Source: Citrobacter tructae
GTDB lineage: Bacteria; Pseudomonadota; Gammaproteobacteria; Enterobacterales; Enterobacteriaceae
Length of the DNA: 64,000 bases
NCBI RefSeq assembly: GCF_004684345.1
Contig: NZ_CP038469.1
Span: forward strand, 4,588,001-4,652,000
Direction of reading: 5' to 3'
The notes under the pieces are model-generated. The model was not told where the DNA came from, made no database searches, and worked only from the letters and a program-made list of their open reading frames with translations. Positions 33,974 through 42,987 of the stretch are shown in pieces (the stretch's first letter is position 1; each line of letters starts with the position of its first letter). A program made the position numbers and the translations under genes.

Positions 33974-34253
33974 AATGGTCGTCGAAGTCGCGTACGCGCT
34001 ACCCGACAAACAATATTTACAGCGCGTGACGCTGCAAGAGGGTGCAACGGTTGAAGAGGCTATTCGCGCTTCTGGATTGTTGGAATTACGTCCTGATATC
34101 GATCTCAGCAAAAACAAAGTGGGGATCTACAGTCGACCGGTAAAACTTGCTGATGTTGTATACGACGGCGATCGGGTAGAAATCTACCGACCATTGATTG
34201 CCGATCCGAAAGAGTTACGCAGGAAGCGGGCTGAGAAATCCGCCAACAAATAA
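33963..34253 (+). CDS. ratB: RatB / RnfH-family ubiquitin-like protein
   Basis: With GTG 33963, inside the end of ratA, the protein is 96 aa, the exact length of the E. coli homologue; VEVAYALPDKQYLQRVTLQEGATVEEAI and VEIYRPLIADPKELRRKRA are diagnostic. The RnfH family has a ubiquitin-like fold of unclear function. It was named the antitoxin partner of RatA, although an antitoxin effect is not well supported. ATG 33975 is an alternative start. Confidence 0.9.
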   Translation: MSAKMVVEVAYALPDKQYLQRVTLQEGATVEEAIRASGLLELRPDIDLSKNKVGIYSRPVKLADVVYDGDRVEIYRPLIADPKELRRKRAEKSANK

Positions 34254-34261
34254 CAGACAGT

Positions 34262-34290
34262 AAAAAGGTGCTCATTGAGCACCTTTTTTG
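34262..34290. terminator. Bidirectional terminator between ratB and bamE
   Basis: Perfect 12-bp stem AAAAAGGTGCTC/GAGCACCTTTTT (34262-34273, 34277-34288) with a 3-base loop and T-runs on both strands, between convergent genes. Confidence 0.9.
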
Positions 34291-34301
34291 ATCTCTCAAA
34301 C

Positions 34302-34646
34302 CTATTTGTTGTCGGTCAGGGCAGGTTTGTTATCAATGTTGGTCAATACGCCACTGCTATTAAAGGTCAGCGTCAGTGTTTGTTGCGTTACGCCTTCATG
34401 TCCAGGCTGTTGACGGAACACATAAAACCAGGTGTTGGTGCCAAAAGGATCGGACATCATTGGCGTACCCAGAGCATAAGCAACCTGCTGTTGCGTCATA
34501 CCCACACGAACTTTGGATACATCGTTAGCAGTCAGATAGTTTCCCTGGTTGATGTCAGGACGGTAAACCACTCGCTCCAGAGTGGAACAGCCTGCGGTCA
34601 ACATCAGTAGTACTGCTGCAGCAGCAGTCAGCGTTTTACAGCGCAT
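34302..34646 (-). CDS. bamE: Outer membrane protein assembly factor BamE (lipoprotein)
   Basis: The 114-aa lipoprotein has the lipobox LTAGC (Cys20) after a signal peptide. The SmpA/OmlA fold follows with YRPDINQGNYLTANDVSKVRVGMTQQQVAYALGTP and WFYVFRQQPG. It is an accessory subunit of the BAM complex that inserts beta-barrel proteins into the outer membrane and helps stabilise the BamA-BamD contact. Confidence 0.96.
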   Translation of the reverse strand: MRCKTLTAAAAVLLMLTAGCSTLERVVYRPDINQGNYLTANDVSKVRVGMTQQQVAYALGTPMMSDPFGTNTWFYVFRQQPGHEGVTQQTLTLTFNSSGVLTNIDNKPALTDNK

Positions 34647-34795
34647 AGTGATTTGATTCCTTTTCGGGCCCGAGCAGTACGCGGCTCATATGTAATATGC
34701 CGATGATAATAGACCTTTCATCACTTTAAAACCTTTTGCTGTCGGGTCGGACGGCGATTTTATGTTGAACTCAGACCGTTACAAGAGAAAAAAGT

Positions 34796-36457
34796 TTACG
34801 CAGCCAGCAGTTCTTTTGCATTTGCGAGGGTATTGCGTGTGACTTCGCTGCCGCCAAGTAAGCGGGCGAGTTCCTGCAGACGCGCGCGTTTATCCAGCGG
34901 TTGCATATGCGTTTCGGTCATCGCGCCATCGGTTTCTTTGCTGACATAGAAGTGTTGGTGCCCACAACCGGCAACCTGCGGCAGGTGCGTGACGCACATG
35001 ACCTGCGTGGATTCTCCCAGTTGGCGCAGCAACTTGCCCACAACTGCCGCTGTCGGACCACTAATACCAACGTCTACTTCATCGAAAATTAGCGCCGGCG
35101 TTTCCATTTTACGTGCGGTGATTACCTGGATTGCCAGTGCGATACGCGACAGTTCCCCGCCGGATGCGACTTTCGCAATAGGCTGTAACGGTTGACCTGG
35201 GTTAGTGGTGACCTTAAATTCAATGCGATCGGCACCGTCTATGCTCAGATGGTGTTCATCGAACTTCACGTCAATGCAAAAGAGTCCGTGTGGCATAGAA
35301 AGTGCGTGCATACTCTCTGTAATGAGCTGCCCCAGTTCCTGAGCAAAATGCTGGCGTTGGTGATGCAGCGTCTTTGCTGTTTCCAGTGCCTGCTGGTGGT
35401 GATTGTTCACCGCCAGGGTTAGGGTTTCGAGTGAATCAGCCTGATCGTCAAGCTGCTGTTGCTCATCCAGCAGGGACTGATAGAACTGCGGTAGCGCTTC
35501 CGGTGCGACATGATGTTTGCGCGCCAGAGAGATTTGTTTAGAGATGCGCTGCTCAAGTTCGAATAACCGGTTAGGGTCCAGATCCAGCCGATCGCAATAG
35601 TGGCGCAATTCGTCGCTGGCCTCGCTGAGCTGGATGGTTGCCTCTTCGAGCATGTTCAGAATACCGGAAAGCTTACCGTCCAAGCATGCCAGTTCGCTCA
35701 CCAGCTGCTTTGCTGTATACAACTGGCTTTGCAGATTAGCGTCTTCGCCATCTGCCATGATAGCCAGCGCTTGTTGGCTGGTGGTGAGCAGCTGTCCGCT
35801 GTTAGCCAGACGCTTGTATTCTTCATCGATCTGCTCAAACTCACCTGGCTGCGGATTAAATTCGTTCAGTTCTTTCAACTGATATTGCAACAGCTCTGCC
35901 CGGGCTGCACGCTCCTGGCTTTGTTGTTGATGATGCGCCAGATCGCGACAGCTCTGATGCCACAGTTGATAGCGTGCCGCCATTTCCTGAATCAGTGAGG
36001 CTTCATTGGCGTAGCCGTCCAGCAGGGATTTTTGATGTTCAGATTTCGTCAGGAGTTGATGCGCGTGCTGGCCGTGGATTTGAATAAGCAACTGGCCGAG
36101 CTCGCGAAGCTGTGACAGCGGTACCGCAGTGCCGTTAATAAAGCCACGCGAGCGGCCATCACAGCTGATAACGCGGCGCAGCAAGCACTCACGGCCTTCT
36201 TCAAGCTGGTTCTCTTCGAGCCATTGTAGCGCCGCTGGCGTGTCTTTCAGGGAAAAGCGGGCGCACAGATCGGCACGTGTGGCACCTGTGCGAACCATGT
36301 CGGCATCGGCACGTCCGCCAAGGCACAAACCGAGGGCATCAATGGCAATGGACTTACCCGCCCCGGTCTCGCCGGTAATGACGGTCATTCCGCTCTGAAA
36401 ATCGATCTCAAGTTCACGAACGATAGCAAAATTGCTGATGGTCAGTTGTGCTAACAT
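34796..36457 (-). CDS. recN: DNA repair protein RecN (SMC-like ATPase)
   Basis: The 553-aa protein has an N-terminal ATPase half with MLAQLTISNFAIVRELEIDF and Walker A GETGAGKSIAIDAL, a coiled coil about 160-360 rich in Gln and Leu, and a C-terminal half with ASGGELSRIALAIQ (ABC signature) and ALIFDEVDVGISG (Walker B). RecN is among the most strongly SOS-induced proteins and acts in double-strand break repair. Two LexA boxes lie just upstream, and nadK follows the promoter on the far side. Confidence 0.97.
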   Translation of the reverse strand: MLAQLTISNFAIVRELEIDFQSGMTVITGETGAGKSIAIDALGLCLGGRADADMVRTGATRADLCARFSLKDTPAALQWLEENQLEEGRECLLRRVISCDGRSRGFINGTAVPLSQLRELGQLLIQIHGQHAHQLLTKSEHQKSLLDGYANEASLIQEMAARYQLWHQSCRDLAHHQQQSQERAARAELLQYQLKELNEFNPQPGEFEQIDEEYKRLANSGQLLTTSQQALAIMADGEDANLQSQLYTAKQLVSELACLDGKLSGILNMLEEATIQLSEASDELRHYCDRLDLDPNRLFELEQRISKQISLARKHHVAPEALPQFYQSLLDEQQQLDDQADSLETLTLAVNNHHQQALETAKTLHHQRQHFAQELGQLITESMHALSMPHGLFCIDVKFDEHHLSIDGADRIEFKVTTNPGQPLQPIAKVASGGELSRIALAIQVITARKMETPALIFDEVDVGISGPTAAVVGKLLRQLGESTQVMCVTHLPQVAGCGHQHFYVSKETDGAMTETHMQPLDKRARLQELARLLGGSEVTRNTLANAKELLAA

Positions 36458-36483
36458 AGCTGTTTTCCTGTATGAAAAACCAT

Positions 36484-36525
36484 AACTGTAATTACATACA
36501 GTATAAACTGGTTTTTTATACAGTA
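36484..36525 (-). promoter_or_regulatory. recN SOS operator: two LexA boxes
   Basis: Box 1 is TACTGTAATTACATACAGTA at 36484-36503, a full CTGT-N8-ACAG match. Box 2 at 36506-36525 contains CTGGTTTTTTATACAG (36508-36523), CTGG-N8-ACAG. Tandem boxes 22 bp apart explain tight SOS control of recN. Confidence 0.9.
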
Positions 36526-36542
36526 AAGAGGTTGGCGTTAAA

Positions 36543-37421
36543 TTAAAATAATTTTTTTGACCAGCCTAGCTTGGTGCTTAATGTGTTGAAATAGCTGTAG
36601 TCTTTGGGGTGAATCAGGTTTAGGTGGTAGTCACAGCGGCGAATCAACACGTCTTCACCTTCCTGGATAGGCAGGGCAATCTGGCTGTCGCAGCTGATCT
36701 CAAGATCGCTACGGCGGTGCGAGAAGCGCAGGCGAATCGTGCTGCTACTGTTGATCACCAGCGGTCGCGCCGAGAGCGTGTGCGGGAACATCGGCACCAG
36801 CGTAATGGCGTCCAGAGAAGGTGTCAGGATTGGACCACCGGCAGAGAGCGAATAGGCGGTAGACCCGGTTGGCGTGGAAATAATCAGCCCGTCAGAACGC
36901 TGGGAAAACGCAAAGACTTCATCGATATAGACTTCAAATTCAATCATGTGCGCGACTTTACCCGGATGCAAAACCACTTCATTGATCGCGGTACTGATGC
37001 GCTTCTGGCAATCCTGCTGGCACACCTGGGCCTCCAGCAAAAAACGTTTCTCACTGATGTAGTGGCCTTCCAGGACGTCGGCTAACTGCTGATGCGCATT
37101 ATCCGGGTCAAGGTCGGTGAGAAAGCCAAGATTGCCACGGTTAATCCCGATGACCTTGATATCATAACGTGCCAGGGTGCGCGCTGCGCCGAGCATGTTG
37201 CCATCTCCGCCAACCACTACCGCGAGGTCCGCCTGCTGGCCAATCTCTGCCAGCGTGCCGGTTTGCACATTTTTCAGCTGCAGCTCGCGGGCGATTTGTT
37301 GTTCCACGATAACCTCATACCCTTTTGTGCACAGCCAGCGGTAAAGCATTTCATGTGTGGTCAGTGCAGTGGGGTGACGTGGATGCCCCACAATGCCAAT
37401 ACACTTGAAATGTTTGTTCAT
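36543..37421 (-). CDS. nadK: NAD kinase
   Basis: The protein is 292 aa from MNKHFKCIGIVGHPRHPTAL. The frame is open to 37598, but ATG 37421 gives the family length. It has the conserved GGDGNMLGAARTLA with catalytic Asp, NRGNLGFLTDLDPD, INEVVLHPGKVAHMIE and DGLIISTPTGSTAYSLSAGGP. It phosphorylates NAD to NADP with ATP. It is divergent from grpE, whose heat-shock promoter lies just upstream of the nadK start. Confidence 0.97.
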   Translation of the reverse strand: MNKHFKCIGIVGHPRHPTALTTHEMLYRWLCTKGYEVIVEQQIARELQLKNVQTGTLAEIGQQADLAVVVGGDGNMLGAARTLARYDIKVIGINRGNLGFLTDLDPDNAHQQLADVLEGHYISEKRFLLEAQVCQQDCQKRISTAINEVVLHPGKVAHMIEFEVYIDEVFAFSQRSDGLIISTPTGSTAYSLSAGGPILTPSLDAITLVPMFPHTLSARPLVINSSSTIRLRFSHRRSDLEISCDSQIALPIQEGEDVLIRRCDYHLNLIHPKDYSYFNTLSTKLGWSKKLF

Positions 37422-37469
37422 TTTCTCGAGGTCCTTGTAGCGAAGATGAGTGACAATGTGAGTACTTCC

Positions 37470-37497
37470 CTTGAATCCCTGAATCTTATCCCCATAA
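37470..37497 (+). promoter_or_regulatory. Sigma-32 heat-shock promoter of grpE
   Basis: CTTGAAT (37470-37476), a 13-bp spacer and CCCCATAA (37490-37497) match the RpoH consensus almost perfectly, about 45 bp before the grpE start. Confidence 0.9.
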
Positions 37498-37542
37498 TAA
37501 GCCAAGTTAGCGAGATGAATGCGAAAAAACGCGGAGAAATTC

Positions 37543-38136
37543 ATGAGTAGTAAAGAACAGAAAACGCCTGAGGGGCAAGCCCCGGAAGAAATTATCATGG
37601 ATCAGCACGAAGAAGTTGAGGCGGTTGAATCAGACGCTTCTGCTGAGCAGGTGGATCCGCGCGATGAAAAAATTGCGAATCTGGAAGCTCAGCTTGCTGA
37701 AGCCGAAACGCGCGAGCGTGACAACGTGTTGCGTATCAAAGCGGAAATGGAAAACCTGCGTCGTCGTACTGAACTGGACGTAGAAAAGGCGCATAAGTTC
37801 GCGCTGGAAAAATTCGTTAACGAACTGCTGCCGGTGCTGGATAGCCTGGACCGTGCGCTGGAAGTGGCGGATAAAGACAACGACGCCATGGCCGCGATGA
37901 TCGAAGGTATCGAACTGACCCGTAAATCGATGCTGGATGTGGTGGCGAAGTTTGGTGTGCAAGTGGTTGCGGATATCGATGTGCCGATGGACCCGAACGT
38001 ACATCAGGCGATTGCCATGGTTGAGTCTGATGACGTTGCCGCCGGTAACGTACTGATGGTGATGCAGAAAGGCTATACCCTGAACGGACGTACCATCCGT
38101 GCCGCGATGGTGTCTGTGGCGAAAGCTAAAGGCTAA
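37543..38136 (+). CDS. grpE: Nucleotide exchange factor GrpE
   Basis: The protein is 197 aa from MSSKEQKTPEGQAPEE; ATG 37543 was chosen over 37519 because it gives the exact E. coli length. A disordered acidic N-terminus is followed by a long helix (DEKIANLEAQLAEAETRERD, then AEMENLRRRTELDVEKAHK), the four-helix region and a C-terminal beta domain (GNVLMVMQKGYTLNGRTIRAAMVSVAK). It releases ADP from DnaK in the DnaK-DnaJ-GrpE cycle. It is expressed from a sigma-32 promoter. Confidence 0.97.
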   Translation: MSSKEQKTPEGQAPEEIIMDQHEEVEAVESDASAEQVDPRDEKIANLEAQLAEAETRERDNVLRIKAEMENLRRRTELDVEKAHKFALEKFVNELLPVLDSLDRALEVADKDNDAMAAMIEGIELTRKSMLDVVAKFGVQVVADIDVPMDPNVHQAIAMVESDDVAAGNVLMVMQKGYTLNGRTIRAAMVSVAKAKG

Positions 38137-38144
38137 TCAGCCTG

Positions 38145-38180
38145 TAGCGCCGGATAACGCATCTGCATTACCCGGCGCTA
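38145..38180. repeat. REP-like inverted repeat between grpE and corB
   Basis: TAGCGCCGG (38145-38153) pairs with CCGGCGCTA (38172-38180) in the 49-bp gap between convergent genes. It may act as a transcription end or mRNA stabiliser for both. Confidence 0.6.
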
Positions 38181-38185
38181 TATTA

Positions 38186-39478
38186 CTACCCCTGGTCTGC
38201 CACGCTCTCCCGCAGCGGTTTTACTGGCAAGACCTGCACCTGTTTAATCATATTATCCTGGACGTCGAGAATATCGATATCGTACTGACCAATGCGCACC
38301 CGCGTACCGGCCACCGGGATCTCTTCCAGCGCTTCAAGAATAATCCCGTTCACGGTTCGCGCATCATCTTCCGGCAAGTGCCAGTTAAAGGCTTTGTTGA
38401 TTTCGCGCACGTTGGCGCTGCCGTCAATAATGACTGAACCGTCATTTTGCGGGGTGACTTCCTCGGCAAGCGTCGGTGACATGGAAGTGGTGAAGTCGCC
38501 GACAATTTCTTCCAGGATATCTTCGACCGTGACCAGACCCTGAACGTCGCCATATTCGTTAACCACCAGGCCGACCTTCTTTTTATTGCGTTGAAATTTG
38601 ATCAACTGGGTGCTGAGAGGCGTACCTTCCGGGACGTAATAGATCTCATCGGCGGCGCGTAGCATGGTCTCTTTGGTGAACTCTTTTTTCTCTGCCATCA
38701 GGCGCCAGGCCTCTCGTACACGCAGCATACTGATGGTGTCATCCAGCGAGTCGCGGTAGAGCACAATGCGACCGTGCGGGGAATGCGACAGTTGACGCAC
38801 GATCGATTTCCAGTCGTCGTTGATATCAATACCTATGATTTCGTTACGCGGAACCATGATGTCGTCGACGCTGATTTTTTCCAGATCCAGTACTGACAGC
38901 AGCATATCCTGATTACGGCGCGAGATTTGCGAGCGTGATTCATTCACCAGCGTTCGCAGTTCGTCTTTACTCAGTGAACCGCTCACCACGATATCCGTTT
39001 TGATGCCCATCATGCGCATCAGCAGACGGGTAATGGTGTTCAGTAGCCAAACCAGCGGCATCATCAGAATCTGCAATGGCACCAGTAAGAAACTGCTGGG
39101 GTAGGCAACTTTTTCTGGATATAGCGCAGCGATGGTTTTTGGCAGCACTTCAGCAAAAACCAGCACCACAAAGGTCAGTACCCCGGTGGCAATCGCCACG
39201 CCCGCATCACCATACAGACGCATACCGACGATAGTGCCGAGCGCGGAGGCCAGGATGTTCACCAGGTTGTTGCCAATGAGCACCAGGCTTATCAGGCGGT
39301 CCGGCTTATGGAGTAATTTTTCAACGCGCTTCGCCTGACGATTCCCCTGCTTGGCCCGGTGACGCAGACGGTAGCGGTTCAGGGTCATCATTCCGGTTTC
39401 GGAACCGGAAAAATAGGCTGAAATAACCACCATGATGAGAAGCGTAACAATGAGCGTGGTGGTGGAGATGTGTTCCAC
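38186..39478 (-). CDS. corB: CNNM/CBS/CorC_HlyC domain inner membrane protein CorB (YfjD)
   Basis: The 430-aa protein has an N-terminal CNNM (DUF21) membrane domain with four hydrophobic segments (TTLIVTLLIMVVISAYFSGSE, LISLVLIGNNLVNILASALG, IATGVLTFVVLVFAEVLPKT, SFLLVPLQILMMPLVWLL). A CBS pair follows (about 200-330; VDDIMVPRNEIIGIDI, KKVGLVVNEYGDVQGLVTVEDILEE), then a C-terminal CorC_HlyC domain. CorB relatives are linked to magnesium/cobalt resistance or efflux; the E. coli protein is poorly studied. ypjD lies 18 bp before its start on the same strand, so they form one unit. Confidence 0.92.
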   Translation of the reverse strand: MEHISTTTLIVTLLIMVVISAYFSGSETGMMTLNRYRLRHRAKQGNRQAKRVEKLLHKPDRLISLVLIGNNLVNILASALGTIVGMRLYGDAGVAIATGVLTFVVLVFAEVLPKTIAALYPEKVAYPSSFLLVPLQILMMPLVWLLNTITRLLMRMMGIKTDIVVSGSLSKDELRTLVNESRSQISRRNQDMLLSVLDLEKISVDDIMVPRNEIIGIDINDDWKSIVRQLSHSPHGRIVLYRDSLDDTISMLRVREAWRLMAEKKEFTKETMLRAADEIYYVPEGTPLSTQLIKFQRNKKKVGLVVNEYGDVQGLVTVEDILEEIVGDFTTSMSPTLAEEVTPQNDGSVIIDGSANVREINKAFNWHLPEDDARTVNGIILEALEEIPVAGTRVRIGQYDIDILDVQDNMIKQVQVLPVKPLRESVADQG

Positions 39479-39496
39479 GTAGGGTTCCTTAAAGAC

Positions 39497-40288
39497 TTAA
39501 CTCACAAGCTGCTGCAGTATGCGACTTCCAAAATAGGCCAGCGTCAGAATGCCGGCGCCTGTGACGTTAAACCATACGACACGACGTCCGCGCCAGCCTT
39601 CATGATAATGCCCCCACAGCAGAACGATATAGACAAACCATGCCACGATAGAGAGCACGGCTTTATCAATATTTTCGGTACTGAACAGGTTATGCATGTA
39701 AAACAGGCCGGTACACAGGGTCAGCGTCAGTAGAACCACGCCTATCTGAGTGATGTGAAACATTTTGCGCTCAATGCTCATCAGCGGCGGCATTTCATTG
39801 TTGAACGCCAGCTTTTTATTCTTCAACTGGTAATCAATCCACGCCAGCTGCAGCGCGTACAGTGCGGCAATAATCAGCGTGGCATAGGATAAGAGCGATA
39901 GCCCGATGTGGACCATCATACCCGGCGTGGCTTCAAGGTGGGTGATGTACTCGTTGGGCATAAACGTGGCGCAGGCCAGATTGATTAGTGCAAAGGCATA
40001 AACAATCGGCAGCAGCAGCCAGCCGCGATTGCGCGAGGCCACAATGGTCATTACCGTACAGATCATCAGACTGACGAGCGAACCGACGTTCAACAGGCTC
40101 AGGTTTTGTCCATTCTCACCACCGGGCAAAATACGCGCTTCCAGGGCAAAAGCGTGGCACACCAGCGCGATAACCGCAGAAAGAATAGCCATACGCCGCC
40201 AGCCGCTGTTTTTTTGCAGCAGGGCGGGAACGATCAGCGCAAGGCTGACGGAATAGGCGACAAGGGCGAACAAAGCAAAAACGGGCAT
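39497..40288 (-). CDS. ypjD: Inner membrane protein YpjD (CcmC/HemX-like cytochrome c assembly family)
   Basis: The 263-aa protein has about eight transmembrane segments. It carries the cytochrome c assembly family core, including GMMVHIGLSLLSYATLIIAALYALQL and WFVYIVLLWGHYHEGWRGRRVVWFNVTG, the tryptophan- and histidine-containing region that binds haem in CcmC/HemX relatives. Its own function is not established. It is divergent from ffh and upstream of corB in the same direction. Confidence 0.88.
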   Translation of the reverse strand: MPVFALFALVAYSVSLALIVPALLQKNSGWRRMAILSAVIALVCHAFALEARILPGGENGQNLSLLNVGSLVSLMICTVMTIVASRNRGWLLLPIVYAFALINLACATFMPNEYITHLEATPGMMVHIGLSLLSYATLIIAALYALQLAWIDYQLKNKKLAFNNEMPPLMSIERKMFHITQIGVVLLTLTLCTGLFYMHNLFSTENIDKAVLSIVAWFVYIVLLWGHYHEGWRGRRVVWFNVTGAGILTLAYFGSRILQQLVS

Positions 40289-40362
40289 ATAGGTGTCGAC
40301 AGTTGACCAGTGATAAAGAAAAGCAGTATAGCGTTACGTGACCGCTGCTCCAACCGTTGCAT

Positions 40363-40391
40363 AACAACAAAGGCGGCTTCATGTTATACTG
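40363..40391 (+). promoter_or_regulatory. Candidate ffh promoter
   Basis: TATACT at 40386-40391 is a good -10. A weak -35 (TAACAA, 40363-40368) lies 17 bp upstream in the divergent ypjD/ffh region. Confidence 0.45.
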
Positions 40392-40453
40392 CGACAAAAT
40401 TCTGTTGATGTGTCGCGCTAGCGACCGACCGTTTCCACCCCAGGCGAGAGACA

Positions 40454-41815
40454 ATGTTTGATAATTTAACCGATCGTTTGTCGCGCACGCTGCGCAATAT
40501 CAGTGGCCGTGGACGCCTTACTGAAGACAACGTTAAAGAAACGCTGCGCGAAGTGCGCATGGCGCTGCTGGAGGCTGACGTTGCGCTGCCGGTAGTGCGT
40601 GAGTTTATCAATCGCGTAAAAGAGAAAGCGGTTGGTCATGAAGTTAACAAAAGCCTGACCCCAGGTCAGGAGTTCGTCAAAATCGTTCGTAGCGAACTGG
40701 TTGCGGCGATGGGCGAAGAGAACCAGACCCTGAATCTGGCTGCTCAGCCGCCAGCCGTTGTGCTGATGGCGGGTCTGCAGGGCGCAGGTAAAACGACCAG
40801 CGTGGCGAAGCTGGGTAAATTCCTGCGCGAGAAGCACAAGAAGAAAGTGCTGGTCGTCTCCGCCGACGTTTATCGCCCGGCGGCGATCAAACAGCTGGAA
40901 ACGCTGGCTGAGCAGGTTGAGGTCGACTTCTTCCCGTCAGACGTTGGTCAGAAACCGGTCGATATCGTTAACGCCGCGCTGAAAGAAGCGAAGCTGAAAT
41001 TCTACGACGTGCTGCTGGTGGATACCGCCGGTCGTCTGCACGTTGACGAAGCGATGATGGACGAAATCAAACAGGTCCACGCGTCTATCAATCCGGTAGA
41101 AACGCTGTTTGTTGTCGATGCCATGACCGGTCAGGATGCTGCGAATACCGCCAAAGCGTTTAACGAAGCGCTGCCGTTAACCGGTGTGGTACTGACTAAA
41201 GTCGATGGTGATGCCCGTGGTGGTGCTGCGCTCTCTATTCGTCATATCACTGGCAAACCGATTAAGTTCCTCGGTGTCGGTGAGAAAACCGAAGCGCTGG
41301 AGCCATTCCACCCGGATCGTATTGCTTCGCGTATCCTTGGCATGGGCGACGTACTGTCGCTGATCGAAGATATCGAAAGCAAGGTTGATCGCGCGCAGGC
41401 TGAGAAGCTGGCGACCAAGCTGAAGAAGGGCGACGGTTTCGACCTGAACGACTTCTTAGAACAGCTTAAACAGATGAAAAACATGGGCGGCATGGCAAGC
41501 CTGATGGGCAAGCTGCCGGGCATGGGTCAGATCCCTGATAACGTGAAATCGCAGATGGACGATAAAGTGCTGGTGCGTATGGAAGCCATCATCAACTCGA
41601 TGACGATGAAAGAACGCGCCAAGCCGGAAATCATTAAAGGTTCCCGTAAGCGCCGTATCGCACAGGGCTGCGGTATGCAGGTCCAGGATGTTAACCGCCT
41701 TCTGAAACAGTTCGACGACATGCAGCGCATGATGAAGAAAATGAAGAAGGGCGGGATGGCCAAGATGATGCGGAATATGAAGGGCATGATGCCGCCAGGC
41801 TTCCCTGGTAGATAA
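40454..41815 (+). CDS. ffh: Signal recognition particle GTPase Ffh
   Basis: The 453-aa protein has an N domain (1-90), then a G domain with GLQGAGKTTSVAKLGKFL (P-loop), DVYRPAAIKQL, DTAGRLHVDEAMM and TKVDGDARGGAALS. The methionine-rich M domain (about 300-430) has MKNMGGMASLMGKLPGMGQIP and SRKRRIAQGCGMQVQDVNRLLKQF, which contact signal peptides and 4.5S RNA. It targets inner membrane proteins to FtsY and SecYEG. It is upstream of the rpsP operon in the same direction. Confidence 0.98.
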   Translation: MFDNLTDRLSRTLRNISGRGRLTEDNVKETLREVRMALLEADVALPVVREFINRVKEKAVGHEVNKSLTPGQEFVKIVRSELVAAMGEENQTLNLAAQPPAVVLMAGLQGAGKTTSVAKLGKFLREKHKKKVLVVSADVYRPAAIKQLETLAEQVEVDFFPSDVGQKPVDIVNAALKEAKLKFYDVLLVDTAGRLHVDEAMMDEIKQVHASINPVETLFVVDAMTGQDAANTAKAFNEALPLTGVVLTKVDGDARGGAALSIRHITGKPIKFLGVGEKTEALEPFHPDRIASRILGMGDVLSLIEDIESKVDRAQAEKLATKLKKGDGFDLNDFLEQLKQMKNMGGMASLMGKLPGMGQIPDNVKSQMDDKVLVRMEAIINSMTMKERAKPEIIKGSRKRRIAQGCGMQVQDVNRLLKQFDDMQRMMKKMKKGGMAKMMRNMKGMMPPGFPGR

Positions 41816-42127
41816 ATATATCGGGCTACCTTATTTGCCATTTTTACGCCGGAGTGTGCTCAACAAAACACTATAGTGTTTTGAACGCACTTCAGGGCGG
41901 CCCGCAGGGCGAGCGGAGCGAGTAAATGCTCACGTACTGCGTGTACGCTCCGCTTTCTGTGCGCACGCCGACGCCAAACTGGCCGCAACGGTAACGCCCT
42001 GGTATAAAGCTTCATCACATGTTGATTGCTTTTTTCCCAGAAATCAGTAAAATTTTCGGGCTTTTAATATGACACCGGGTCCCTTCCCTCGATGGGGCCC
42101 GGTGTTTTATTCACACAAGAGGATGTT
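41816..42127. promoter_or_regulatory. ffh-rpsP intergenic region: palindrome, long hairpin, rpsP promoter and leader hairpin
   Basis: The 312-bp region contains a perfect 18-bp palindrome AAAACACTATAGTGTTTT (41865-41882). A hairpin follows with 9-bp arms AGCGGAGCG/CGCTCCGCT (41912-41920 with 41946-41954). The likely rpsP promoter is TTGCTT (42026-42031), a 16-bp spacer and TAAAAT (42048-42053). A strong leader hairpin with arms ACACCGGGTCCC/GGGCCCGGTGT and a TTTT (about 42071-42108) comes just before the rpsP ribosome-binding site and may attenuate the operon. Confidence 0.55.
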
Positions 42128-42376
42128 ATGGTTACTATTCGTTTAGCTCGTCACGGCGCTAAAAAGCGTCCGTTCTACCAGGTTGTTGTTACTGACAGCC
42201 GTAATGCACGCAACGGTCGCTTCATTGAGCGCGTTGGCTTCTTTAACCCAATCGCTAACGAAAAAGAAGAAGGCACTCGCCTGGATCTGGATCGTATCGC
42301 TCACTGGGTTGGCCAGGGCGCGACTATTTCTGATCGCGTAGCTACGCTGATCAAAGCAGCAAACAAAGCAGCTTAA
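42128..42376 (+). CDS. rpsP: 30S ribosomal protein S16
   Basis: The protein is 82 aa from MVTIRLARHGAKKRPFYQVVV. ATG 42128 with AGAGGAT upstream is the family start, not the in-frame 42092. It binds 16S rRNA and helps assemble the 30S body. It is the first gene of rpsP-rimM-trmD-rplS. Confidence 0.98.
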   Translation: MVTIRLARHGAKKRPFYQVVVTDSRNARNGRFIERVGFFNPIANEKEEGTRLDLDRIAHWVGQGATISDRVATLIKAANKAA

Positions 42377-42394
42377 TCTGTCACGGTGGTCATG

Positions 42395-42943
42395 ATGAGC
42401 AAGCAACTCGCCGCACAGGCGCCCGTGGAACCCTTAGTTCTGGGGAAAATGGGGTCTCCTTACGGTATCCGTGGTTGGCTCAGAGTGTTTTCTTCCACTG
42501 AAGACGCCGAAAGCATTTTTGACTATCAGCCCTGGTTTATCCAGAAGGCGGGTCAGTGGCAGCAAGTACAGCTGGAAAGCTGGAAGCACCACAATCAGGA
42601 TTTGATCATCAAGCTGAAAGGTATTGACGATCGTGATGCGGCGAACGTACTGACTAATTGTGAAATTGTCGTAGATTCCTCGCAGTTGCCAGCGCTGGAT
42701 GATGGCACTTACTACTGGAAAGACCTTATGGGCTGCCAGGTAGTGACCACTGAAGGCTACGAACTCGGTAAAGTCGTCGATATGATGGAAACCGGTTCGA
42801 ATGACGTAATCGTCATCAAGGCAAACCTGAAAGATGCGTTTGGTATCAAGGAACGTTTAGTACCGTTCCTCGATGGGCAGGTTATCAAGAAAGTCGATCT
42901 CACTACTCGTACTATCGAAGTAGATTGGGATCCTGGTTTTTAA
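42395..42943 (+). CDS. rimM: Ribosome maturation factor RimM
   Basis: The protein is 182 aa from MSKQLAAQAPVEPLVLGKMG. ATG 42395 gives the E. coli length; GTG 42386 and ATG 42392 are in frame. It has an N-terminal RimM domain (GSPYGIRGWLRVFSSTE) and a C-terminal PRC barrel (YYWKDLMGCQVVTTEGYELGKV). It binds S19 and assists maturation of the 30S head. It is 18 bp after rpsP. Confidence 0.97.
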   Translation: MSKQLAAQAPVEPLVLGKMGSPYGIRGWLRVFSSTEDAESIFDYQPWFIQKAGQWQQVQLESWKHHNQDLIIKLKGIDDRDAANVLTNCEIVVDSSQLPALDDGTYYWKDLMGCQVVTTEGYELGKVVDMMETGSNDVIVIKANLKDAFGIKERLVPFLDGQVIKKVDLTTRTIEVDWDPGF

Positions 42944-42987
42944 ACCACCGGATAAACGGTAAAAGTCGGCGTGATGGGGATTGGCTT

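Noticed and set aside
33530..34253. ratA-ratB as a mobile toxin-antitoxin module
   Set aside because: These are conserved core genes next to smpB; RatB is an RnfH-type ubiquitin-like protein and antitoxin activity is not well supported.
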